DNA of 64,000 bases from Rhodospirillales bacterium (GCA_017304945.1 JAFKLG010000063.1:28437-92436); one strand, 5' to 3'. Shown: positions 37,082-46,816, counted from the stretch's first letter. Notes: generated by a model from the sequence alone, not told the origin. Numbers and translations are program-made.

Positions 37082-39124
37082 TTACCCCGCGCCGACCGCG
37101 ATATCCAGCCAGCCGCGGACGTCGTAGCGGGCGCGGTCGCCGGGGCGGAGCAGGACCGTGGTCGTGTCCGACTCGACGATCGCCGGGCCGATGACCACCT
37201 GCCCCTCCCCCAAGGCGGAAAAGTCGAAGACCGGGACCTCCGTCCAGGCGCCCAGGTGCACGCGCCGCGTGCCCTTGGCGGCGGCCGGCGCGCGGCCCTC
37301 CCCCAAAGTGGCGGCCTCGGTGGCGGCCAGGCGGCCGATCGCGGAGACCCGCGCGTTCACCAGCACCACGTCCTGGTCGCGCAGCGCATAGGTGTAGAGG
37401 CTTTCATGCGCGCGGTGGAACGCCTCCTCCAGCTCCGTCGCAAGGGTCGGCGAGGCCCAGTCGAGCGCCTCCAGGTCCACCGCGATCTCGAACACCTGCT
37501 CGCCATAGCGCATGTCGGCGGAGCGGCGGAACGCGACGGCGCCGTCGAACCAGGCGAGCCGCGCGCGGCCTTCCGCCTCCATCGCGGCAAAAGCGGTGGC
37601 GAGCGCGGCGGTGTCGATCCCGCCGGTCTGGCCGAGGCTGCGCATGAGCTCGATGCGCAGATCGGTGTTCAGCATGCCCCAGGCGGACAGGACCGAGGCG
37701 GCGACCGGCACCACCACCCGGCCGATGCCGAGTTCCGCGGCGACCGCGGTGACATGGAGGCCGGCCGCGCCCCCGAAGGCGAGCAGCGCATGGCTGCGCG
37801 GGTCGACGCCGCGCCGCACGGTCGCCACCCGCACGCCATCGGCCATGCGGGTGTTGACCAGGCGATGGATGCCGCCGGCGGCCTCGGCCGGGGACAGGCC
37901 CAACGCGTCCGCCAGACGTGCGACGGCCGCTTCCGCCGCCGCGCGGTCGAGGACGCGGCGGCCGCCGAGGAAGCTGGCGGGATCGAGATAGCCCAAGGCG
38001 AGGTTCGCGTCGGTGACGGTCGGCTGGGTGCCGCCCTGACCGTAGCAGGCAGGTCCCGGATCGGCGCCGGCGCTCTCCGGCCCGACCGCCAGCAGGCCGG
38101 ACTTGTCCTGCTTGCCGATCGAGCCGCCGCCGGCCCCCAGCGTCACGATATCCAGGCTGGGCAGCGCGATGCGGGCGTTCGCCACCCCCTTGCCGGAGGA
38201 CAGCGAGGGCTGGCCGCCGCGCACCAGGGCGATGTCGGTCGAGGTGCCGCCCATGTCGAAGGTGATCAGGTCCGGCGCGACGCCGGCCCGTGCCAGCGCG
38301 ACCGCCGCGGCGACGCCGCCGGCCGGTCCGGACAGCGCCGTGCCGGCGGCCAGCCGCACCGCTTCCTCGACCGACGCGACGCCGCCATGCGAGAGGATGA
38401 CCAGCAGCTCGCCCCGATACCCCGCCTCCGCCAGGCGGCGCTGCAAGCCGCCCAGATAGCGCTCGATCACCGGCCCGACCGCGGCGTTGGCGACCGCGGT
38501 GGAGAACCGCTCGAATTCCTTGATCTGCGGCAGCACGTCGGCCGAGGTGGTCACATAGGCATGCGGCAGCCGCGCCCGGACCGCTGCCGCGGCGTCCTGC
38601 TCGTGCGCGGGATTGCGCCAGGAATGCAGGAAGCACACGGCGACCGCCTGCGCCTCGCCCGCGGCCAGCGCCGCGATCGCGGCCTCCAGCGAGGCGGGAT
38701 CGAGCGGCACCTCCACGCTGCCGTCGGCGCGGATGCGCTCCTGCACGGGCAGGCGCAGGGCGCGCGGGACCAGCGGCGCCGGCGGCGCCATGCGCAGGTT
38801 GTAGCGGTCGGGCTTCAGGCCCTCCCGCATCTCGACCACGTCGCGGTGGCCCGCGGTGGTGAGCATGCCGACCCGCGCCACCTTGCCCTCGAGCAACGCA
38901 TTGGTCGCCGCCGTGGTGCCGTGTACGATGCGCCCGGTATCGGCCAGCAGCGCCTCGCGGGTGAGGCCGATCCGTTCGGCGGCGAACGTCAGGCCGTCGA
39001 GCACGCCGTCGGCCTGGTTGGCGGGCGTGGTGGCGGCCTTGGCGATGATGCTGCGCCCGTCCGGGGTCGCCACGACGATGTCGGTGAAGGTGCCGCCGAC
39101 ATCAATGCCGATCGTGTAGCGCAT
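37082..39124 (-). CDS. hyuA: Hydantoinase/oxoprolinase A subunit (HyuA family)
   Basis: ATP-dependent ring-opening subunit of the hydantoinase/5-oxoprolinase/acetone carboxylase superfamily, cytoplasmic. 680 residues. Actin-like ATPase motifs are clear: IGIDVGGTFTDIVVATPDG at the start, VHGTTAATNALLEGK, and the FDMGGTSTDIALVRGG loop in the middle. The ATG at 39124 is 2 bases after the hyuB stop. The longer frame to 39469 is spurious. Real substrate (hydantoin, 5-oxoproline, other cyclic amide) is open. Confidence 0.92.
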   Translation of the reverse strand: MRYTIGIDVGGTFTDIVVATPDGRSIIAKAATTPANQADGVLDGLTFAAERIGLTREALLADTGRIVHGTTAATNALLEGKVARVGMLTTAGHRDVVEMREGLKPDRYNLRMAPPAPLVPRALRLPVQERIRADGSVEVPLDPASLEAAIAALAAGEAQAVAVCFLHSWRNPAHEQDAAAAVRARLPHAYVTTSADVLPQIKEFERFSTAVANAAVGPVIERYLGGLQRRLAEAGYRGELLVILSHGGVASVEEAVRLAAGTALSGPAGGVAAAVALARAGVAPDLITFDMGGTSTDIALVRGGQPSLSSGKGVANARIALPSLDIVTLGAGGGSIGKQDKSGLLAVGPESAGADPGPACYGQGGTQPTVTDANLALGYLDPASFLGGRRVLDRAAAEAAVARLADALGLSPAEAAGGIHRLVNTRMADGVRVATVRRGVDPRSHALLAFGGAAGLHVTAVAAELGIGRVVVPVAASVLSAWGMLNTDLRIELMRSLGQTGGIDTAALATAFAAMEAEGRARLAWFDGAVAFRRSADMRYGEQVFEIAVDLEALDWASPTLATELEEAFHRAHESLYTYALRDQDVVLVNARVSAIGRLAATEAATLGEGRAPAAAKGTRRVHLGAWTEVPVFDFSALGEGQVVIGPAIVESDTTTVLLRPGDRARYDVRGWLDIAVGAG

Positions 39125-39126
39125 GG

Positions 39127-40758
39127 TCAGGCGAGCCCCTCGGCCTGGTCGCGGATCCGATCCTCGGAGTCCCGCCGCGCGGGATCGCCCCAGCCGCCGC
39201 CGCCACCGGAGCGGATATGCAGCACCGCGCCGGCGGGCACCGGCACGCCAACCTCCTTGCTGCGGAGCGGGCGCGGCGCCTGCCCCGGCGCAAGCAGCGC
39301 ATAGGCGTGCGGCGCGCCGTCCTGCCCGCCGAGGATGCCGCGGGCGCCATGCACGACGCCTTCCCCGGCGGTGTTGGCGACCGCCTGTCCCTCGGTCTCC
39401 ACGCGCAGCCGCATCTCCGCCCCGAGGCCGCCGCGGTGGCGACCGTCGCCGGCCGATCCGGGCCGCCATTCATGCGTCTCGAACAGCAGCGGGAACCGCG
39501 TTTCGGCCACTTCGAGCGAGCCGAACTTGATGCCGCCGGCCGAATGCCATTCGCCGATCGTGGAGTAGCCGTCGCCGGCCACCGACCCGCCGCCACCGGG
39601 CCGAGCCTGGAACATGTGCCAGATGAAGCGGCGCCGGGTGCGCGGGTCGGTGCCGCTCAACGCGATGCGCAGCCGCCGGCCCCAGCCGCCCATGGCGCGC
39701 TCCGGACAGGCGGGGGCGAGCGCCACGACGATCGCCTCGACGATCTCGTTCGAGCAATGGCTGGTGCACATCGTGACCGGCGCGCCTTCCCGCGCCCAGA
39801 CCACGGTGCCTTCCTGCAGCTTCACGGTCAGCGGGCGGAAGGCGCCCTCGTTCTTGGCGAGGTCGGGATCGAGCAGGAAGGCGAAGGCCATCGCCACCGC
39901 CGACTGGGTGTTGGCGTGCGACGAGTTCACGAAGCCGGTCACCTGCGGGTCGGAGCCGGTGAGGTCGACCGTGAGATCCGACCCCTGCTTGGTCACGCGG
40001 GCGCGGATCACGATGTCGGTGCGGTCGAACCCGTCATCGTCCAGCACCGCCTCCCCTTCATACACCCCGTCCGCCCAGCCGGCGACGATCGCGCGGGCAT
40101 GGCGTTCAGCGGCGTCGAGCATGGCCTCGATCGCATCCTGCAACACGTCGGCGCCGAACTCCTCAACCACGGCGGCGAGACGCTGGCCGCCGAGTCGCGC
40201 AGCGCCGATCTGGGCCGCGAGGTCGCCGCGGAAGTCGCGCGGATGGCGCACGTTCAGCGCCAGCATCTCCAGCAGGTCCTCACGCAGAACCCCGTTCTCG
40301 GTGAGGCGCATCGGCGGCAGGCGGAGGCCTTCCTGCCAGATCTCGGTAGCGCCGGGGTTGTAGCCGCCATGCGTCGCCCCGCCGATATCGGAGTGGTGTG
40401 CGCGCACCACCGACCAGAGCAGGAGTTTCCCCGCCGCGAACACCGGCACGAACACCGTGAGGTCCGGAAGGTGCGAGCCGCCGCGATACGGGTCGTTGAG
40501 GATGTAGACGTCCTCCGGCGCCGGATCGGGGAAGCGCGCCGCCAGCGCCTTCGCCGCCCAGGGCATGGCCCCGACATGCACCGGGATGTGGTCCGCCTGG
40601 GCGACCAGCCGGCACTGCGCGTCGATCAAGGCGATCGAGAAGTCGCGGGAGGAGTTGAGGATCTGCGAGTAGGCAGTGCGGAGCATCGCCTCGCCCATTT
40701 CCTCGGCGATGGCGGAGAGGCGGGCTTGCAGCACCGCCACGGTGATCGGATCGGCCAT
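39127..40758 (-). CDS. hyuB: Hydantoinase/oxoprolinase B subunit (HyuB family)
   Basis: Partner of the HyuA-type ATPase; 543 residues. Family features in order: EEMGEAMLRTAYSQILNSSRDFS, HIPVHVGAMPWAAK, YILNDPYRGGSHLPDLTVFVP, the AHHSDIGGATHGG metal-binding stretch, and GSAGDGRHRGGLG near the end. It is first in the pair and they are nearly contiguous, as in most HyuAB operons. Confidence 0.92.
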   Translation of the reverse strand: MADPITVAVLQARLSAIAEEMGEAMLRTAYSQILNSSRDFSIALIDAQCRLVAQADHIPVHVGAMPWAAKALAARFPDPAPEDVYILNDPYRGGSHLPDLTVFVPVFAAGKLLLWSVVRAHHSDIGGATHGGYNPGATEIWQEGLRLPPMRLTENGVLREDLLEMLALNVRHPRDFRGDLAAQIGAARLGGQRLAAVVEEFGADVLQDAIEAMLDAAERHARAIVAGWADGVYEGEAVLDDDGFDRTDIVIRARVTKQGSDLTVDLTGSDPQVTGFVNSSHANTQSAVAMAFAFLLDPDLAKNEGAFRPLTVKLQEGTVVWAREGAPVTMCTSHCSNEIVEAIVVALAPACPERAMGGWGRRLRIALSGTDPRTRRRFIWHMFQARPGGGGSVAGDGYSTIGEWHSAGGIKFGSLEVAETRFPLLFETHEWRPGSAGDGRHRGGLGAEMRLRVETEGQAVANTAGEGVVHGARGILGGQDGAPHAYALLAPGQAPRPLRSKEVGVPVPAGAVLHIRSGGGGGWGDPARRDSEDRIRDQAEGLA

Positions 40759-41106
40759 GCCGGACTGTCGCCCAGACGCGCCGGCCGGGGAAGGCCCCGC
40801 GCGCCTGGGCCGGCGCGCCGAGCGGACCCCGTCGGAGGAGTCGGGTGCGGTGGTTTGGCGCCGATCACGCGGCTACGGTACATATGCAACAGCGTGCTAA
40901 ATAAGCAACAAGCAACGAAAATGTCCGGGACGTTGCAACAAAATTCACGTGATTGGGAAAAACGTCCTGTTAACGAGACTTATCCACAGCCCTGAAACCG
41001 CATTTCGTGCCGACGTATGTGGAACGAATCGGCGCTCGGGTTGTCAGCTTTGCAACCCTGCTGCTACCGCCCTTCAAGTCAGAGGCGGCGAAGGGGCACG
41101 AGTCTT
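40759..41106. other. AT-rich intergenic region upstream of the CHAP gene
   Basis: 348 bases between divergent hyuB and the CHAP hydrolase. Bases about 40870-40990 are much more AT-rich than the surroundings, contain several GCAAC direct repeats and one GTTGCAAC inverted copy, a TTAA element, and a DnaA box. No reading frame looks real. It should hold both promoters. Confidence 0.6.
40980..40988 (+). promoter_or_regulatory. Consensus DnaA box
   Basis: TTATCCACA matches the 9-base DnaA consensus exactly. Seven bases before it ends a TTAA (40970-40973) that with TATC at 40981-40984 makes a partial CtrA-type TTAA-N7-TTAA site. A lone box, so a regulatory site rather than an origin. Confidence 0.45.
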
Positions 41107-41922
41107 ATGCGGAACGGTAGCGCGAAGCACCTGATCTTCGGCACAATTTTTGCCGTCTGCTGCCCGCTGCTGAGTGCCGCCCTGCCATCCCAAGCCCAAG
41201 CCTCCCAGACGACCAGCCACGCCGCCAGCAAGCGCGCCCCGACCGCGCATCTCGCCCAGGCGAGATCGTCCAAGACAGCCATCCGCCCGACCGCATCGCA
41301 CAGCCAGCACGGGCGGGCCGTACATGGCCGTCAGGTTGCGCGCGCGAGCAAGGGGGGCGGAATTTCCTGCGTCCCCTACGCCCGCAACGTGTCCGGGATC
41401 CGCGTGGCGGGCAATGCCTGGCAGTGGTGGGACAATGCCGAGGGCGTCTACGCCCGTGGGCGCGTTCCGGAACCCGGCAGCGTGCTCGCCTTCCGCGCCA
41501 ATGGTCGCATGAGCCTCGGCCACGTCGCCGTGGTCAGCCGCGTGATCAATGCGCGTGAAATCGAGATCAATCACGCCAACTGGGCATCGCGCGGCGGCGT
41601 CTCGCGCGGAGTGCCGGTGGTCGACGTGTCGGAAGCGAACAACTGGTCGGCGGTGCGCGTGGGCCTCGCCCACAACAGCGGCGATTTCGGCAGCGTCTAT
41701 CCGACCTACGGCTTCATCTACGACCGGCCGGACAACGGCGTGATGGTGGCGCACAACGCCCGCCCCGCCCCGACGCCGCAGCTCAACCCGATCCCGTCCG
41801 ATCTGCGCCCCGTGGCCGAACGCCCCTGGCGGACCTATGAGGAAGTCGCCGAGGCGCCTGGACCGCGCGTGACCCGCACGTCATCCGGCCGTGTCGCCGG
41901 CGTGGTCGGGGCCGGACAGTAA
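41107..41922 (+). CDS. CHAP-domain peptidoglycan hydrolase (exported)
   Basis: 271 residues. A signal peptide (FGTIFAVCCPLLSAALPSQAQA) leads into a basic Ser/Ala/His-rich linker to about residue 80. The CHAP domain follows: catalytic Cys in GGISCVPYARNVSG, a GNAWQWWDNA segment, EPGSVLAFR, and catalytic His in SLGHVAVVSRV, then EINHANW. CHAP amidases/endopeptidases cut peptidoglycan peptides. ATG 41107 has AAGGGG ten bases upstream. The C-terminal ~60 residues are Pro-rich and unlike the domain. The promoter region carries a DnaA box, so cell-cycle control is possible. Confidence 0.88.
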   Translation: MRNGSAKHLIFGTIFAVCCPLLSAALPSQAQASQTTSHAASKRAPTAHLAQARSSKTAIRPTASHSQHGRAVHGRQVARASKGGGISCVPYARNVSGIRVAGNAWQWWDNAEGVYARGRVPEPGSVLAFRANGRMSLGHVAVVSRVINAREIEINHANWASRGGVSRGVPVVDVSEANNWSAVRVGLAHNSGDFGSVYPTYGFIYDRPDNGVMVAHNARPAPTPQLNPIPSDLRPVAERPWRTYEEVAEAPGPRVTRTSSGRVAGVVGAGQ

Positions 41923-41940
41923 GGCCCGACTGCGCGGGCG

Positions 41941-41960
41941 CGGTGCCGCGATAGGCACCG
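41941..41960 (+). terminator. Hairpin terminator candidate after the CHAP gene
   Basis: A perfect 7-bp stem (CGGTGCC/GGCACCG) with a 6-base loop, 18 bases after the CHAP stop. A second strong GC stem follows at 41975-41992. Neither has a T-tract. Confidence 0.45.
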
Positions 41961-42293
41961 GACCTGCCCTTCCGGCCGGCCCTCGGGCCGGCACGCACGT
42001 GTTCCGACCGACCTGGCTGACGAAACCGCCGCTGCACGGCAATGCCCGCGTGCGCGGCGATGCTGGCGGATGAGCTGCTTCCGACGCGACAGGACTCGTG
42101 TGCCACCGAGCGGCCGTGCATGCGGCGCCGTCGCTGTGCGGTCTCTCGTTCCGAGCCGGCTAGCTGACGCCGAACCGCCGGGCGCGCGAACACGCCCGTG
42201 CCCCATACCGAAGGCTCGAGCGGCACCGCGGCAGGCACGCTGACCGCCGCGCGGGCGGTCGGTGGGGCGGCCCCGCAGCGCCGCCCAGCCGCC
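41961..42293. other. Intergenic stretch between convergent CHAP and yajC genes
   Basis: About 330 bases. Apart from the second GC hairpin at 41975-41992 I see no gene, repeat or RNA in it. Short frames on both strands have no recognisable features. Confidence 0.45.
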
Positions 42294-42686
42294 TCAGGAC
42301 GCCTTGTCCTTCGCCGGCTTGCTGTCGTTTGCCGCCACCGGCTTGATCACCGTGGTGATCGTCTCCCGCAGCACCGTCACCTTCAGGTTCGGGGCGATCT
42401 CCACCTCGATCTCCTGACCGGCGACCTGCTTGCCGTCCTTGTCCTGCACCATCGGCACGCGCGAAATGGTGCCCAGGATCCCGCCGCCGGTCACCACCCG
42501 GTCGCCGCGCTTCAGCGCGCCCAGCATCGCGCGCATCTCCTTCTGCTTCTGCTGCTGCGGACGGATCAGCAGGAAGTAGAAGACGACGAAGATCAGGACG
42601 AGCGGCAGGAATTGGGTCGCGCTCCCCATGATCCCGGCGGCATCCTGCGCGTAGGCGGGCGAGATCAGGCTAAGCGAGCTCATCAT
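42294..42686 (-). CDS. yajC: Sec translocon accessory protein YajC
   Basis: Single-pass inner-membrane partner of SecDF; 130 residues. Helix FLPLVLIFVVFYFLLIRPQQ followed by the QQKQKEMRAMLGALKRGDRV motif and TGGGILGTI is diagnostic. Unusually, the N-terminal part before the helix resembles a short leader (MMSSLSLISPAYAQ), which is common in alphaproteobacterial YajC. secD/secF are not adjacent here. Divergent from the DUF815 ATPase gene with 77 bases between. Confidence 0.95.
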   Translation of the reverse strand: MMSSLSLISPAYAQDAAGIMGSATQFLPLVLIFVVFYFLLIRPQQQKQKEMRAMLGALKRGDRVVTGGGILGTISRVPMVQDKDGKQVAGQEIEVEIAPNLKVTVLRETITTVIKPVAANDSKPAKDKAS

Positions 42687-42763
42687 CCAGGTCCTTGCGG
42701 TGATCGGGGCCGGACCATACTTTCCGCCCCCCTTTCGTCAAGCAGCCTCGGACCCGCCGCCCC

Positions 42764-43618
42764 ATGGACCAGCGCCTGATCGACCTCGCCACCCGTATCG
42801 CCGAGGCGCTCGAGCGGCTCGCCCCCCCGCCGGCCCCGCCGCTCTCGCTCGCCGCGGCGGACGCCTTCGTCTGGCACCCGGACCCGCCGCACCTCGCCCC
42901 CGTCGCCAAGGTCTCGCGCGTCGAGATCGACCTGCTCCGGGGCGTCGAGCGGCAGAAATCCATCCTGCTCGAGAACACGCTGCGCTTCGCACGCGGGCTG
43001 CCGGCCAACAACGCCATGCTCTGGGGCGCCCGCGGCATGGGCAAGTCCTCGCTGGTCAAGGCCGCGCACGCCGCCGCCAATGCCGAGACACCGGGCGCGC
43101 TCGCGCTGATCGAGATCCATCGGGAGGACATCCGCACCCTGCCCGACCTGCTGAACGTGCTGCGCACCCAGGACCGGCGCTGCCTGATCCTGTGCGACGA
43201 CCTGTCCTTCGAGAAGGAGGACGCCGACTACAAGGCGCTGAAATCGGTGCTGGACGGCGGCATCGAGGGCCGGCCGGAGAACGTGCTGTTCTACGCCACC
43301 TCCAACCGCCGCCATCTGATGCCGCGCGACATGATCGAGAACGAGCGGTCGACCGCGATCAATCCGTCGGAGGCGATCGAGGAGAAGGTCTCCCTCTCCG
43401 ACCGGTTCGGCCTGTGGATCGGCTTCCACAACTGCGACCAGGCCACCTATTTCGCCATGATCGACGGCTATGCGGCGCAGTTCGCGCTGCCGATCACGCC
43501 CGAGGCGCTGCATGCCGAGGCGGCGGAATGGTCGGTGACCCGAGGCGCCCGCTCCGGCCGCGTCGCCTGGCAGTTCATCCAGGACCTGGCCGGGCGGCTG
43601 GGCGTGCGAACCGCCTGA
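42764..43618 (+). CDS. DUF815 AAA-type ATPase
   Basis: 284 residues. Walker A GARGMGKSSLVKA near residue 87, Walker B LILCDDLSFEKED near 143, and the DUF815 hallmarks NVLFYATSNRRHLMPRDM and EEKVSLSDRFGLWIGF. A soluble P-loop ATPase of unknown role, commonly next to yajC in alphaproteobacteria, as it is here. Confidence 0.9.
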   Translation: MDQRLIDLATRIAEALERLAPPPAPPLSLAAADAFVWHPDPPHLAPVAKVSRVEIDLLRGVERQKSILLENTLRFARGLPANNAMLWGARGMGKSSLVKAAHAAANAETPGALALIEIHREDIRTLPDLLNVLRTQDRRCLILCDDLSFEKEDADYKALKSVLDGGIEGRPENVLFYATSNRRHLMPRDMIENERSTAINPSEAIEEKVSLSDRFGLWIGFHNCDQATYFAMIDGYAAQFALPITPEALHAEAAEWSVTRGARSGRVAWQFIQDLAGRLGVRTA

Positions 43619-43660
43619 CTCCCCCGGGCGTCCGAAGCGCCGGATGATGGCCTCCCTGTA

Positions 43661-43670
43661 TTAGTACTAA
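43661..43670. promoter_or_regulatory. Perfect palindrome TTAGTACTAA
   Basis: A 10-base perfect palindrome in a short AT-rich island (43658-43680) within an otherwise GC-rich 297-base gap between the DUF815 gene and the hypothetical membrane protein gene. Its look fits an operator half-site pair. No neighbouring regulator gene suggests which protein would bind. The rest of the gap shows nothing. Confidence 0.3.
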
Positions 43671-43915
43671 AATGTACCGGATCGCGGCTCGGGGCCGGAT
43701 CTTCCCCACGCGAGGGGGGACCGCGCGATGCGACGGACGCGCGCGCACCGGGCACCCGAGCGGGGCGGCCCAGTCGCCGACTGGTCCCGCAGCCGAGGAC
43801 GCCCGCATTCATCAATCGTGAACCGTTGTCACGGATGCTGGCCGCCGGACGGTTCGCGCCTGCATCCTGATGTGCGGGGCGCACCGAGGGCGACCATGGC
43901 AGCGGGGACAGGCGC

Positions 43916-44485
43916 ATGCAGGACGGCGAACGGGACGGGAAGCAGACGGGTTGGCCGTTCCGCAAGGCCCGCAACGCCCGCCGCGACGCGCGTCGCGGGC
44001 CGCTCCCCTCGGACGCGCCGTTCGCCGGGCCGGTGTCCTGGTCCGTCATCGTTCTTGCCCTGGGCGTGGCGCTGGTCTGCGCCGTGGGCCTGATCGAGCT
44101 GGCGGCGCGCAATGCCATGCTCGCGCCCCGCGTCGGCGACATGATCGTCTTCACGCCCGACCGCTCCGGCCTGCGCGAGGCGGTACAGCTCGCCGCCGGC
44201 CGCGCCGGACAGGCGGCGTGCACGCTGGACGTGGCGGCGATGCGCGAGAGCGGCGGCAGCCTGATCGTCGAGCAGCGCGGGGGCGGCAAGAACCCGCTGT
44301 TCCGGGTGCACTGGTCCGGGCTGCGCACCGCCGCCGATTCGCGCAATTGCGGCGCCTCCGCCGACCTGCTGCTGCGCGGGAACGACCTGCAGATCCTGGC
44401 GACCGCGGTCGGCGGATTCGGCCTGCCGCCGCTTCGTGCCAAGCCGCTGCTGGCGGCGAACATGAATGCCGCGGGACTCCCCTGA
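43916..44485 (+). CDS. Hypothetical single-pass membrane protein
   Basis: 189 residues. A basic cytoplasmic N-terminus, one helix (WSVIVLALGVALVCAVGLIEL, about residues 42-62), and a ~125-residue outer part with two cysteines (ACTLD and NCGAS) that could form a disulfide. I do not recognise the family. The layout (Cys pair, periplasmic) suggests an envelope protein. It lies 85 bases upstream of pyrB on the same strand. Confidence 0.6.
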   Translation: MQDGERDGKQTGWPFRKARNARRDARRGPLPSDAPFAGPVSWSVIVLALGVALVCAVGLIELAARNAMLAPRVGDMIVFTPDRSGLREAVQLAAGRAGQAACTLDVAAMRESGGSLIVEQRGGGKNPLFRVHWSGLRTAADSRNCGASADLLLRGNDLQILATAVGGFGLPPLRAKPLLAANMNAAGLP

Positions 44486-44570
44486 ATCGGGCCAGCCAGC
44501 GGGCGCGGGAAGGCGCCGCACGACACGCCGAGGTTGACGGTCCGGTGCGGTTGCGGCAACTGACCCGCTC

Positions 44571-45506
44571 GTGTCCTACCGACAGAAACACCTGCTGGCG
44601 ATCGAGGGGCTGGAACCGCCCGCGATCGCCCATTTGCTCGACCTCGCGGAGAGCTACGTCCTGCTCAACCGCTCCGGTCGCACCCAGCGCGATCTCCTGC
44701 GCGGCCGCACGCTGATCAACCTGTTCTTCGAGGACTCGACGCGCACCCGCACGAGCTTCGAGCTGGCCGGCAAGCGGCTGGGGGCGGACGTGATCAACAT
44801 GTCGGTCTCGACGTCCTCGGTGAACAAGGGCGAGACGCTGCTCGATACCGCCTGGACCCTGAACGCCATGCATTGCGACCTGCTGGTGGTCCGGCACGGC
44901 GAATCGGGGGCACCCGCGCTGCTCGCGCAGAAGGTCGATGCCGCGGTGATCAACGCCGGCGACGGCACGCACGAACACCCGACCCAGGCGCTGCTCGACG
45001 CGCTCACCATCCGCCGCCGCAAGGGCCGCATCGAGGGGCTGGCGGTCGCGATCTGCGGCGACGTGCTGCATTCCCGGGTGGCCCGCTCCAACATCCATCT
45101 GCTGACCACGCTGGGTTGCGACGTGCGCGTGGTGGGCCCGGCCACCCTTCTGCCGGCCGAGGTCGAGCGGCTCGGCGTGCGAGCGTTCCACGACATGCGC
45201 GCGGGGCTCGAGGGCGCGGACATCGTGATGATGCTGCGCCTGCAGAAGGAGCGCATGGCACGCGGGCTCGTCCCCAGCGCGCGCGAATATTTCCGCTTCT
45301 GGGGCCTGGACGCCGAGAAGCTGGGCTACGCCAAGAAGGACGCGCTGGTCATGCATCCCGGGCCGATGAACCGGGGGGTGGAGATCGACAGCGAGGTGGC
45401 TGACGACCCCGCCCGCAGCGTGATCAAGGAGCAGGTGGAGATGGGGGTCGCCGTGCGCATGGCGGTGCTCGACACGCTGTCGCGGAGCGGCCGCAATGAC
45501 GCCTGA
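44571..45506 (+). CDS. pyrB: Aspartate carbamoyltransferase catalytic subunit
   Basis: Condenses carbamoyl phosphate with aspartate in de novo pyrimidine synthesis. 311 residues. The carbamoyl phosphate motif STRTRTSFE is at residues 56-64; HPTQALLD is near 139, and [13 protein letters not shown] near the end. The start is GTG at 44571. Its end overlaps the downstream dihydroorotase-like gene by 11 bases. No regulatory pyrI is present; together with the downstream inactive-looking PyrC this points to the PyrB-PyrC' dodecamer type known from Pseudomonas. Confidence 0.96.
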   Translation: MSYRQKHLLAIEGLEPPAIAHLLDLAESYVLLNRSGRTQRDLLRGRTLINLFFEDSTRTRTSFELAGKRLGADVINMSVSTSSVNKGETLLDTAWTLNAMHCDLLVVRHGESGAPALLAQKVDAAVINAGDGTHEHPTQALLDALTIRRRKGRIEGLAVAICGDVLHSRVARSNIHLLTTLGCDVRVVGPATLLPAEVERLGVRAFHDMRAGLEGADIVMMLRLQKERMARGLVPSAREYFRFWGLDAEKLGYAKKDALVMHPGPMNRGVEIDSEVADDPARSVIKEQVEMGVAVRMAVLDTLSRSGRNDA

Positions 45507-46779
45507 CCCCGGCCCCGACACGCTGTTCACCGGCGTCCGCCTGCTGGCCGAGGGCGTCGACCTGGTCGGCGACCTGCTGGTCCAAGGCGGGCGGATCGCC
45601 GATTTCGGCCCGTCGCTGGGCCGCCCCGAGGGGGCCGTGGTGGTGGCCGAGGATGGCGCCGTGCTGTGCCCCGGCCTGGTCGACATGCGGGCCGCGTTGG
45701 GCGAGCCCGGCTACGAGTACCGCGAGACCATCGCCTCGGCCGCCGAGGCGGCAGCGGCGGGCGGCATCACGACCCTCGCTGCCCTGCCCGACAGCCAGCC
45801 CGCGATCGACGACCCCGCCCTGGTCCGGCTGCTCCGTGCGCGCGGCGAGGAGACCGGCAGCCTGACCATCGTACCCTACGGCGCCGTGACCCGCGGGTGC
45901 CGGGGCGAGGAACTGGCGGAACTCGGCCTGCTGCTCGAGGCCGGCGCCGCCGCGTTCTCCGACGGCACGCGCGCGATCGGGTCGGCCCGGCTGATGCGGC
46001 TCGCGCTGTCCTATGCGCGCGGCTTCGGCATGCGGGTAATCCAGCACCCCGAGGACCCGTCGCTGGCCGGCGGCGGCGCGGCGACCGAGGGCGACCTCGC
46101 GACGCGGCTGGGCCTGCCGGGGATTCCGGCCGCGGCGGAGGCGATCCTGGTCGCCCGCGACATCCGCCTGGCCGAACTGACCGGCGGGTCGGTGCACTTC
46201 GCCCATGTCTCGACGGCCGAGGCGCTGGAACTGATCAGGCGCGCCAAGGCGGCGGGCGTGGCGGTCACCTGCGACACCGCGCCGCCCTATTTCGACCTGA
46301 ACGAGACGGCGATCGGCGACTTCCGCACCTACGCCAAGCTGTCCCCGCCCCTGCGGAAGGAGGCGGATCGCGCCGCGGTCGCGGCGGCGCTGGCCGACGG
46401 CACGATCGATGCGGTCGCCTCCGACCACCAGCCGCGCGATGCGGACGACAAGCGCCTGCCCTTCGCCCAGGCGGCGCCGGGCGGGGTTGGCCTCGCCACC
46501 CTGCTCGGGGTCACGCTCGCGCAGGTGCACAACGGCACCGTGCCCCTGCCCACCGCCATCGCCCTGCTGACGGCGCGCCCGGCGGCGCTGCTGGGGATCG
46601 AGGCGGGCCGGCTGGCCAACGGCGCCCCGGCGGATCTCTGTCTGTTCCATCCGGAGCGCATCTGGCAGGTCGAAGCGGGCGAGCTGCCCGGCAAGGCGCA
46701 GAACACCCCATTCGACGGCCGTGCGCTCGAAGGCGTGGTCCTCGGCACCTGGAAAGCCGGCCGGCGCGTATTCGGGTAG
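45496..46779 (+). CDS. pyrC: Dihydroorotase-like protein lacking metal ligands (PyrC')
   Basis: 427 residues with the fold of class I dihydroorotase, but the HxH pair of the DxHxHLREPG motif is replaced: the sequence reads [19 protein letters not shown]. The histidine of the TDHxPH motif is also gone ([13 protein letters not shown]). His in VIQHPEDPS and FAHVST remain. With two key ligands lost it should not hydrolyse dihydroorotate. In Pseudomonas such PyrC' proteins are needed to assemble active PyrB. The 11-base overlap with pyrB supports a stoichiometric complex. A catalytic dihydroorotase must be encoded elsewhere. Confidence 0.9.
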   Translation: MTPDPGPDTLFTGVRLLAEGVDLVGDLLVQGGRIADFGPSLGRPEGAVVVAEDGAVLCPGLVDMRAALGEPGYEYRETIASAAEAAAAGGITTLAALPDSQPAIDDPALVRLLRARGEETGSLTIVPYGAVTRGCRGEELAELGLLLEAGAAAFSDGTRAIGSARLMRLALSYARGFGMRVIQHPEDPSLAGGGAATEGDLATRLGLPGIPAAAEAILVARDIRLAELTGGSVHFAHVSTAEALELIRRAKAAGVAVTCDTAPPYFDLNETAIGDFRTYAKLSPPLRKEADRAAVAAALADGTIDAVASDHQPRDADDKRLPFAQAAPGGVGLATLLGVTLAQVHNGTVPLPTAIALLTARPAALLGIEAGRLANGAPADLCLFHPERIWQVEAGELPGKAQNTPFDGRALEGVVLGTWKAGRRVFG

Positions 46780-46816
46780 GATGCGCGGCGCCCATGTCGT
46801 GGGCGCCGGTGCCTTC

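Noticed and set aside
40870..40990. Chromosomal or plasmid replication origin
   Set aside because: Only one DnaA box was found, with no replication gene or iteron set nearby.
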